NCBI GenBank assembly: GCA_041552135.1
Contig: JBFELL010000078.1
Location: forward strand, 1-12,946
Length of the DNA stretch: 12,946 nt
Reading direction: 5' to 3'
DNA from: SZUA-186 sp041552135
GTDB lineage: Bacteria; Pseudomonadota; Gammaproteobacteria; UBA9214
Shown: in pieces, positions 6,479 to 12,946 of the stretch
Layout: the number at the start of each line of letters is the position of its first letter
How positions within the stretch are numbered: the first letter of the stretch is position 1
Program-made: the position numbers and the translations under genes
The notes under the pieces: generated by a model
The model's input: only the letters and a program-made list of their open reading frames with translations
Told to the model about the DNA's origin: nothing
Database searches by the model: none

Positions 6479-8397
6479 AAAATAGTACGGCCGCGGCTCG
6501 CGATCTCGTCGTTCAGGCCCCTGGCAAGGGTTTCCAGCCCCAGGCCGCCAAGGTCCTTCCCGCCACGCGTGCGCACGGCCACAGTCCCGGATTCCATTTC
6601 CCGATCGCCGACAACCAGCAGATAGGGAACGCGTTGAATCGTGTGCTCGCGGATTTTAAAGCCGATCTTCTCATTTCTCAAGTCCGATTTTACCCTCAGA
6701 CCCTGATTTTTCAGGGATTCTTCGACTTTTCGGGCATATTCGGCCTGCCGGTCGGTGATATTGAGGACCACGCCCTGCACCGGCGCCAGCCACAGCGGCA
6801 TGACGCCGGCATAATGCTCGATCAGAATCCCGATAAATCGCTCCAGCGAACCCAGGATGGCCCGGTGCAGCATGACCGGCACCTGCTTGCTGCCATCCTC
6901 GGCAATATAATGGGCATCCAGCCGGCCCGGCATGGAGAAATCCAGCTGGATGGTGCCCAGCTGCCAGACCCTTGAGAGGCAGTCGCGCAGGTTGAATTCG
7001 ATCTTCGGGCCGTAGAAGGCCCCCTCGCCCGGCTGCAGGTCGAAGGGCAGCCCCTTGTGGTCCAGCGCATCCTGCAGGGCCTGCTCGGCCTTGTCCCACA
7101 GGGTGTCCTCGCCCACGCGCTGTTCCGGCCGGGTGGAGAGCTTCACGCTGATGTCATCGAAGCCGAAATCGGCATAGACCCGGAACAGTAGGTCGATGAA
7201 ATCGACCACCTCGCCGAGAATCTGCTCTTCCGTGCAGAAGATGTGGGCATCGTCCTGCACGAAATTGCGCACCCGCATCAGGCCATGCAGGGTACCGGAG
7301 GGCTCGTTGCGGTGGCAGGAGCCGAATTCCGCCAGCCGCAGCGGCAGGTCACGGTAGCTCTTCAGTCCCTGGTTGTAGATCTGGATATGCGCCGGACAGT
7401 TCATCGGCTTGATGGCGAAGTCGCGGTGCTCGGAATGCGTCGTGAAGATCATGTCGCCGAACTTGTCCCAGTGACCGGACTTCTCCCACAGGGAACGGTC
7501 CAGCACCTGGGGGGTGTGCACCTCCTGGTAACCATGCTGCCTTAGCATGCCACGGATGTACTCCTGCACCACCAGGTAGATCTGCCAGCCATTGTCGTGC
7601 CAGAACACCATGCCGGGGGCCTCTTCCTGGGTATGGAACAGGTCCATGGCCTTGCCGAGCTTGCGGTGATCGCGCTTATCCGCTTCCTCAAGGCGGTGCA
7701 GGTAACTCTTCAGTTCCTTCTTGTCGCGCCATGCCGTGCCGTAGATGCGCTGCAGCATGGCGTTACTCGAGTCGCCGCGCCAGTAGGCGCCGGCCAGTTT
7801 CATGAGCTTGAAGCCCTTGCCCAGCTTGCCGGTACTGGGCAGGTGGGGGCCGCGGCAGACATCGAACCAGTCGCCCTGGCGGTAGACGGTGATCGCCTCA
7901 CCTTCCGGGATGTCGCGAATGATCTCCACCTTGTAGGTCTCGCCGATCTCGGCGAAGGCACGCATGGCCTCGTCGCGGTCCCAGACCTCGCGCTCCAGCG
8001 GCAGGTCGCGCTTGACGATTTCGTGCATGCGCGCCTCGATCTGCTCCAGATCCTCCGGGGTGAAGGCCTCCTCCCGGGCGAAGTCGTAGTAGAAGCCGTC
8101 CTCGATGGCCGGTCCGATGGTGACCTGGGTGCCGGGATAGAGTTCCTGCACGGCCTGCGCCATGACATGCGCCGCATCGTGGCGCATGAGTTCCAGCGCA
8201 TCCTCGTCGCGACCTGTGATGATGGCAAGCTCGGCATCGGTATCGATGACATGGCTGGTATCCACCAGCTCGCCGTCGAGCCTGCCGGCCAGGGCCGCCT
8301 TGGCCAGCCCGGGACCGATGTCGGCGGCGACTTCGTGGATGGTGACGGGTTGGTCGAACTCGCGACGGCTGCCGTCGGGAAGGGTGACTGTCGGCAT
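6469..8397 (-). CDS. thrS: Threonine-tRNA ligase
   Basis: A 642-residue threonyl-tRNA synthetase, the same length as the E. coli enzyme. Order of domains: TGS domain (about 1-61); editing domain with H73xxxH77 (RHDAAH) and C181xxxH185 (CRGPH), which removes serine from tRNA-Thr; class II catalytic core with the zinc ligands C334 (MNCPAH), H385 (DDAHIF) and H511 (MLHRAILGS), all at the E. coli numbering; motif 2 around FGSCHRNEPSGTLHGLMRVR; and a C-terminal anticodon-binding domain (LAPVQGVVLNITD through VRTRGGKDLG). No key residue is missing. The ATG is preceded by CTGGAG at good spacing. A hairpin with CGU in its loop lies just upstream and may be an autoregulatory operator. Its stop overlaps the infC ribosome binding region. 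Confidence 0.99.
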   Translation of the reverse strand: MPTVTLPDGSRREFDQPVTIHEVAADIGPGLAKAALAGRLDGELVDTSHVIDTDAELAIITGRDEDALELMRHDAAHVMAQAVQELYPGTQVTIGPAIEDGFYYDFAREEAFTPEDLEQIEARMHEIVKRDLPLEREVWDRDEAMRAFAEIGETYKVEIIRDIPEGEAITVYRQGDWFDVCRGPHLPSTGKLGKGFKLMKLAGAYWRGDSSNAMLQRIYGTAWRDKKELKSYLHRLEEADKRDHRKLGKAMDLFHTQEEAPGMVFWHDNGWQIYLVVQEYIRGMLRQHGYQEVHTPQVLDRSLWEKSGHWDKFGDMIFTTHSEHRDFAIKPMNCPAHIQIYNQGLKSYRDLPLRLAEFGSCHRNEPSGTLHGLMRVRNFVQDDAHIFCTEEQILGEVVDFIDLLFRVYADFGFDDISVKLSTRPEQRVGEDTLWDKAEQALQDALDHKGLPFDLQPGEGAFYGPKIEFNLRDCLSRVWQLGTIQLDFSMPGRLDAHYIAEDGSKQVPVMLHRAILGSLERFIGILIEHYAGVMPLWLAPVQGVVLNITDRQAEYARKVEESLKNQGLRVKSDLRNEKIGFKIREHTIQRVPYLLVVGDREMESGTVAVRTRGGKDLGGLGLETLARGLNDEIASRGRTILEG

Positions 8398-8414
8398 GTT
8401 GTCTGTCTCCAGTG

Positions 8415-8435
8415 GTGACCGATACGAGGGGCCAC
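8415..8435 (-). promoter_or_regulatory. Putative tRNA-Thr-like operator hairpin in the thrS leader
   Basis: In the minus-strand RNA, GTGGCC (8435-8430) pairs with GGTCAC (8420-8415), six pairs including one G-U that works only on this strand. The 9-nt loop contains CGU, a threonine anticodon, at 27-29 nt before the ATG. In E. coli ThrRS represses thrS by binding a leader hairpin that mimics the tRNA-Thr anticodon arm with CGU at a similar distance. The CUGGAG ribosome binding site begins 3 nt after the stem. The stem is short, so chance is possible. Confidence 0.4.
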
Positions 8436-8451
8436 ATGTTCAAACAGCGTT

Positions 8452-8528
8452 AAAAAGGGGACAGATTTATTTACCCGGGGAAGACTGGGCCAGCCCGTTT
8501 CCCGAGGCCAAATAAATCTGTCCCCTTT
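8452..8528. repeat. MITE/REP-like element with perfect 19-bp inverted repeats; probable tRNA-Val terminator
   Basis: AAAGGGGACAGATTTATTT (8454-8472) is repeated exactly in inverted form at 8510-8528, around a 37-nt centre that is itself partly self-complementary (CTGGGCCAG). On the minus strand the second arm ends in CCCC and runs into five T (8456-8452), so the structure can serve as an intrinsic terminator 7 nt after tRNA-Val. The GGGGACAGATTTATTT end is one I recall as widely dispersed in gammaproteobacterial genomes and associated with REP-type tyrosine transposases; this is from memory. No open reading frame lies inside. Confidence 0.8.
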
Positions 8529-8534
8529 AGATGT

Positions 8535-8611
8535 TGGTAGGCGCGAGTGGATTCGAACCACCGACCCCCACCATGTCAAGGTGGTGCTCTAACCAACTGA
8601 GCTACGCGCCT
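8535..8611 (-). tRNA. tRNA-Val(GAC)
   Basis: A 77-nt tRNA on the minus strand. The acceptor stem AGGCGCG pairs with CGCGCCT, followed by discriminator A (8538) and an encoded CCA (8537-8535). The D arm reads GCTCAGTTGGTTAGAGC, and the anticodon stem CCACC/GGTGG encloses TTGACAT, giving anticodon GAC. The T arm has GGTTCGAATCC. The body is nearly identical to E. coli tRNA-Val(GAC) outside the acceptor stem. A tRNA-Val gene in front of thrS is also known from Pseudomonas. Confidence 0.98.
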
Positions 8612-8623
8612 GCAAGGATGAGG

Positions 8624-8652
8624 ACAATACCGGTAGATTCCGGTAGTTGCAA
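8624..8652 (-). promoter_or_regulatory. Putative promoter of tRNA-Val
   Basis: On the minus strand TTGCAA (8652-8647) is followed after exactly 17 bp by TATTGT (8629-8624), each 4 of 6 to consensus. The implied start site is a few bases before the mature tRNA 5' end. The spacer contains a partial tandem repeat of CCGGTAG. Confidence 0.45.
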
Positions 8653-8686
8653 GACCGCACAGCGGGTTGAGGGGGGTAACCGGGTA

Positions 8687-10699
8687 TCAGGCGGTCATTC
8701 CCAGATTGGCCATTTCCATGCGCCTTATCTGGTCGCGCAGGCGTGCGGCCTCCTCGAACTCGAGGTTGCGGGCATACTCGTACATCTGCTGTTCCAGCCG
8801 GCTGATGCGCTTCGCCAGCTGCTCGGGCGTCAGGCGACCGTAGTCCGCCACCTCCTCCGCCACCTCGGCAAACCGGCGCGCCGTGGGCGGGCCCTGGGGC
8901 ACGGCGCCCTCCATGACATCCGCCACGGCCTTCACAATGGTCCTGGGTGTGATACCGTGGGCCGCGTTGTAGGCCTGCTGTTTCTCCCGCCGGCGCTCCG
9001 TCTCCCCGATGGCGCGCTGCATGGAACCGGTCACCTCGTCGGCGTAGAGGATCGCCTTGCCCCTGACGTTGCGCGCGGCGCGACCGATGGTCTGGATCAG
9101 CGAGCGTTCGGATCGCAGGAAGCCCTCCTTGTCCGCGTCCAGGATCGTGACCAGCGACACCTCCGGCATGTCCAGTCCCTCGCGCAGCAGGTTGATCCCG
9201 ACCAGCACGTCGAATTTCCCCAGCCGCAGGTCGCGGATGATTTCCATGCGCTCCACCGTGTCGATGTCCGAGTGCAGATAACGAACACGCACGTCGTGTT
9301 CCGCCAGGTACTCGGTCAGATCCTCCGACATGCGCTTGGTCAGCGTGGTCACCAGGACGCGCTCATTGTCTGCCACGCGCAGGCGGATCTCGGAGAGCAG
9401 GTCATCGACCTGGCTACCGGCCGGGCGCACCTCGACCTCCGGATCCACCAGGCCGGTCGGCCGCACCAGCTGCTCGACCACGGCACCGGCGTGCGCATCC
9501 TCATAGGGTCCGGGCGTGGCCGAGGTGAAGATCATCTGCGGCGCCAGTCGTTCGAATTCATCGAAGCGCAGTGGCCGGTTGTCCAGCGCCGACGGCAGGC
9601 GAAAGCCGTACTCGACGAGATTCTCCTTGCGCGAGCGGTCGCCCTTGTACATAGCGCCGAGCTGCGGAATGGTGACATGCGATTCGTCGATCACCAGCAG
9701 GGCATTGTCCGGCAGGTAGTCGAACAGGGTCGGCGGCGGCTCGCCGGCCTGCCGGCCCGACAGGTAGCGCGAGTAGTTCTCGATGCCGGTGCAGTAGCCC
9801 AGTTCCTGCATCATCTCCAGATCGAACAGCGTGCGCTGCTCGAGGCGCTGGGCCTCGACCAGCTTGCCGGCCTCCCGCAGCTGCTCCAGTCGCTGTTTCA
9901 GCTCCACCTTGATCTGTTCAATGGCGCCGAGGATCACCTCGCGCGAGGTCGCGTAATGCGTCTTCGGGTAGACGGTCAGGCGCGGCACCCGGCGCAGGAC
10001 CTCGCCGGTCAGCGGATCGAACCAGGCCAGCGAGTCGATCTCGTCGTCGAACAGCTCGACCCTGACGGCCTCGCCGTCGGATTCCGCCGGGAAGATATCG
10101 ATGACCTCGCCCCGCACCCGGTAGGTCGCCCGGTGCAGCTCGACATCGTTGCGCGTGTACTGCAACTCGGCCAGCCGTCGCAGGATGACGCGCTGATCGG
10201 CCTTGTCGCCGCGCACCAGGTGCAGGACCATGCTCAGGTAGGCGCGCGGATCACCCAGGCCATAGATCGATGAAACGGTGGCAACGATGATGGTGTCCGG
10301 GCGTTCCAGCAGTGCCTTGGTGGCCGACAGGCGCATCTGCTCGATGTGCTCGTTGACGGAGGCATCCTTCTCGATATAGGTATCCGAGGACGGCACATAG
10401 GCCTCCGGCTGGTAGTAGTCATAGTAGGAAACGAAATACTCCACGGCATTTGCGGGAAACAGCTCGCGCATCTCGCCATAGAGCTGTGCTGCCAGGGTCT
10501 TGTTTGGCGCCAGGATCAGGGTGGGCCGCTGCACCGCATTGATGACATTGGCGATGGTGTAGGTCTTGCCGGACCCTGTCACGCCGAGCAGGGTCTGGTG
10601 GGACAGGCCGTCGTGGATACCCTCGAGCAGTGCCCGGATGGCGCCGGGCTGGTCGCCGGACGGTTTCAGGGTGGTGCTTAACTGTAATTGCCTGCTCAC
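8687..10699 (-). CDS. uvrB: Excinuclease ABC subunit B
   Basis: A 670-residue UvrB (E. coli 673), the DNA damage-verifying ATPase of nucleotide excision repair, which receives DNA from UvrA and recruits UvrC. Walker A is GVTGSGKT (39-46). The beta-hairpin that clamps DNA is in YYDYYQPEAYVPSSDTYIEK (92-111). The DESH helicase motif is in VIDESHVTIPQ, and motifs V and VI are GINLLREGLDMPEV and QTIGRAARN. A C-terminal UVR domain (about 630-665, NLEFEEAARLRDQI) binds UvrC. The start is GTG, fixed by an in-frame TAA three codons upstream, and there is no Shine-Dalgarno before it. Transcription diverges from the aminotransferase gene. I found no clear LexA box in the intergenic region and only a weak hairpin after the stop. 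Confidence 0.99.
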   Translation of the reverse strand: MSRQLQLSTTLKPSGDQPGAIRALLEGIHDGLSHQTLLGVTGSGKTYTIANVINAVQRPTLILAPNKTLAAQLYGEMRELFPANAVEYFVSYYDYYQPEAYVPSSDTYIEKDASVNEHIEQMRLSATKALLERPDTIIVATVSSIYGLGDPRAYLSMVLHLVRGDKADQRVILRRLAELQYTRNDVELHRATYRVRGEVIDIFPAESDGEAVRVELFDDEIDSLAWFDPLTGEVLRRVPRLTVYPKTHYATSREVILGAIEQIKVELKQRLEQLREAGKLVEAQRLEQRTLFDLEMMQELGYCTGIENYSRYLSGRQAGEPPPTLFDYLPDNALLVIDESHVTIPQLGAMYKGDRSRKENLVEYGFRLPSALDNRPLRFDEFERLAPQMIFTSATPGPYEDAHAGAVVEQLVRPTGLVDPEVEVRPAGSQVDDLLSEIRLRVADNERVLVTTLTKRMSEDLTEYLAEHDVRVRYLHSDIDTVERMEIIRDLRLGKFDVLVGINLLREGLDMPEVSLVTILDADKEGFLRSERSLIQTIGRAARNVRGKAILYADEVTGSMQRAIGETERRREKQQAYNAAHGITPRTIVKAVADVMEGAVPQGPPTARRFAEVAEEVADYGRLTPEQLAKRISRLEQQMYEYARNLEFEEAARLRDQIRRMEMANLGMTA

Positions 10700-10704
10700 G
10701 GAGT

Positions 10705-10710
10705 ATTATC
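10705..10710 (-). promoter_or_regulatory. -10-like element directly before uvrB
   Basis: GATAAT, 5 of 6 to consensus, ends 5 nt before the uvrB GTG. If used, the transcript would begin at or next to the start codon. No good -35 is seen at 16-18 bp (CATACT at 17 bp is poor), so the call is tentative. Confidence 0.3.
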
Positions 10711-10734
10711 GAATATCGACCGGTTTGAGTATGA

Positions 10735-10763
10735 TTGACACAGGTCGCGGCTGACCATTTACT
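10735..10763 (+). promoter_or_regulatory. Promoter of the aspartate aminotransferase gene
   Basis: A perfect TTGACA (10735-10740) is followed after 17 bp by TTTACT (10758-10763), 4 of 6 to the -10 consensus. The start site would fall near 10770, leaving a leader of about 14 nt before the TTG start, which includes GGGA as a weak ribosome binding site. Confidence 0.6.
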
Positions 10764-10783
10764 AACATCACGGGACATCCACC

Positions 10784-11974
<1,191 letters not shown>

Positions 11975-12021
11975 TCAGCCCACTCCTTCAGGCATTTCCT
12001 CCCACCACTGATAGGCCGAGC

Positions 12022-12083
12022 GGCAGCGCTGCCTTAGGATGCAGGCGGTATACAGGTCCCGCATGACCGGTTAATCGCCTGCA
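12022..12083. other. Palindromes between the aminotransferase and fimT genes
   Basis: The 178-bp gap 11975-12152 has two inverted repeats: the perfect 12-bp palindrome GGCAGCGCTGCC (12022-12033), followed by only two T, and an 8-bp stem TGCAGGCG (12040-12047) with CGCCTGCA (12076-12083) around 28 nt. One of them may end the aminotransferase transcript, but neither has a proper T tract. I recognise no RNA family. Confidence 0.35.
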
Positions 12084-12152
12084 GTAAATGGCACAACAGG
12101 GGCTGCGCGACCTGGTTACCAGACATTCCACCATGGACGGAGGAATACGAGC

Positions 12153-12701
12153 ATGCGGGTTGCACGACACCGCGCAAGACAGCATGGCCTTACCCTGACC
12201 GAACTGCTGGTCAGCCTGGGCATTACCTCCTTGCTGGCAGCTGGTTCCATTGAGTACCTGCCGCGCTTTATCCAGTCCACGCGCATGGTCAGCGACGTCA
12301 ACCGTTTCGTCACCGCCCTTCACCTGGCGAGAAACGAGGCCGTAAAACGGCGACGCCACCTGGTGCTTTGCCCGGCAGCTGCCGGCGATATCTGCGCCGG
12401 GCACGCCGACTGGAAAAGCGGCTGGCTGCTGTTCGCCAGTGACAACAACCGGGAGCGCGAGGCGGAAGAACCCCTGATAATTAGTGGATCGCCACTCACC
12501 GATGGCATCGACATGCGCTCTGGTGGCTACCGGAAACGCATCGTCTATCAGCCGGATGGCAGCAGCGGTGGCAGTAACAGCTCGTTCACCTTTTGTGACC
12601 GGCGAGGGCTGGCCAGGCCACGCGTGATCTGCCTGTCAAACACAGGCCGCCCGCGGCTCAGCATGACACGCTGCGATGGGAAACCGCTGGTCTGCGGATG
12701 A
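12153..12701 (+). CDS. fimT: FimT/GspH-type minor pseudopilin
   Basis: A 182-residue type IV minor pilin-like protein. A short basic leader (1-12) ends in glycine, then LTLTELLVSLGITSLLAAG (13-31) forms the N-terminal transmembrane helix. Cleavage is expected between G12 and L13, with the conserved Glu at mature position 5 (E17). The rest fits the GspH/FimT domain: VNRFVTALHLARNEAVKRR, LCPAA, CAGHADWKSGWLLF, FTFCDRRG, and the C-terminal LSNTGRPRLS. Six cysteines (73, 81, 148, 160, 174, 181) probably form disulfides. GRPR (165-168) fits the GRxR motif reported for DNA-binding FimT of Legionella, implying a role in DNA uptake. GGAGGA lies 8 nt before the ATG. No other pilin gene is adjacent. 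Confidence 0.9.
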   Translation: MRVARHRARQHGLTLTELLVSLGITSLLAAGSIEYLPRFIQSTRMVSDVNRFVTALHLARNEAVKRRRHLVLCPAAAGDICAGHADWKSGWLLFASDNNREREAEEPLIISGSPLTDGIDMRSGGYRKRIVYQPDGSSGGSNSSFTFCDRRGLARPRVICLSNTGRPRLSMTRCDGKPLVCG

Positions 12702-12724
12702 TCCGGACAGGGACCGGCAATGAA

Positions 12725-12753
12725 TTGACCGAAGCGGCCCTGTTGAGTATGAT
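12725..12753 (+). promoter_or_regulatory. Promoter of tRNA-Asn
   Basis: TTGACC (12725-12730), 17 bp, then TATGAT (12748-12753), both 5 of 6 to consensus. The GC-rich TCCCGGCC after the -10 is the discriminator type seen at stringently controlled stable-RNA promoters. The start would be near 12760, leaving a leader of about 17 nt to be removed by RNase P. Confidence 0.75.
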
Positions 12754-12776
12754 TCCCGGCCTTGTGGTCCCTATGA

Positions 12777-12852
12777 TCCCCGGTAGCTCAGTCGGTAGAG
12801 CGGGTGACTGTTAATCACTAGGTCGGCGGTTCGAGCCCGTCCCGGGGAGCCA
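12777..12852 (+). tRNA. tRNA-Asn(GTT)
   Basis: A 76-nt tRNA. The acceptor stem TCCCCGG pairs with CCGGGGA, followed by discriminator G (12849) and encoded CCA (12850-12852). The D arm reads GCTCAGTCGGTAGAGC. The anticodon stem GGTGA/TCACT encloses CTGTTAA, giving anticodon GTT. The T arm contains GGTTCGAGCC. The anticodon loop and D arm closely match E. coli tRNA-Asn. Confidence 0.98.
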
Positions 12853-12908
12853 ATAATTCAATAAGTTACACATCCATACGCCTCCGCAACACTCCAGCAG
12901 TCAATCCG

Positions 12909-12929
12909 TAGTCACATTCATAGTCACAT
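12909..12929. repeat. Two direct copies of TAGTCACAT downstream of tRNA-Asn
   Basis: TAGTCACAT occurs at 12909-12917 and 12921-12929, a 12-bp period. Short spaced direct repeats next to a tRNA 3' end are typical of integrase arm-type sites in integrated elements, but the window ends at 12946 before any integrase could be seen. No gene is supported in 12853-12946. Confidence 0.5.
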
Positions 12930-12946
12930 ACGTCCCGGCAATAATA

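Noticed and set aside
8653..8686. Short inverted repeat CCGC/GCGG after uvrB as a terminator
   Set aside because: Only 4-5 bp with no real T tract; not enough to call a terminator.
8531..10273. 580-codon open frame on the plus strand opposite uvrB and tRNA-Val
   Set aside because: It is antisense to uvrB and begins inside the region of tRNA-Val; the translation is His/Gln/Arg-rich shadow sequence.

Overview
The window reads as a chromosomal segment of a GC-rich gammaproteobacterium. The evidence is the gene order thrS-infC-rpmI-rplT-pheS-pheT-ihfA-merR on the minus strand, which is the classical gammaproteobacterial translation operon. The tRNA-Val in front of it and tRNA-Pro behind it, the encoded CCA ends, an IhfA with the canonical intercalating proline, and proteins close in length to the E. 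coli ones agree with this. I cannot name a genus; a sulfur-oxidiser or Chromatiales-like lineage is only a guess.

Layout, left to right. Positions 1-428 hold a HigB-type toxin gene and the start of its HigA-type antitoxin gene (minus strand, overlapping ATGA, antitoxin cut by the window edge). Positions 429-725 hold a hairpin and tRNA-Pro(GGG). Positions 771-8397 are the large operon, read right to left: thrS, infC, rpmI, rplT, pheS, pheT, ihfA and a MerR-type regulator. Its genes supply two aminoacyl-tRNA synthetases, initiation factor 3, ribosomal proteins L35 and L20 and the IHF alpha subunit. tRNA-Val(GAC) lies upstream of it at 8535-8611. uvrB (minus) and a class I aspartate aminotransferase (plus) diverge from a short promoter region at 10700-10783. 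A FimT/GspH-type minor pilin gene and tRNA-Asn(GTT) close the window, followed by short direct repeats.

The gene content is conserved housekeeping. I see no undescribed multi-gene system. The interest lies in the control sequences and small repeats: (1) between rplT and pheS a perfect intrinsic terminator competes with a perfect 10-bp antiterminator whose 5' arm begins directly after the rplT stop codon, with no separate leader peptide; (2) infC appears to start at an AUC codon behind a strong Shine-Dalgarno, giving a 174-residue protein; (3) a hairpin upstream of the thrS ribosome binding site carries CGU, a threonine anticodon, in its loop; (4) pheS and pheT, normally adjacent, are separated by about 350 bp bounded by imperfect inverted repeats; (5) a 75-bp element with perfect 19-bp inverted repeats sits between tRNA-Val and thrS and could terminate the tRNA transcript. 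Promoters with 17-bp spacing are visible for tRNA-Asn, tRNA-Val and the aminotransferase gene.
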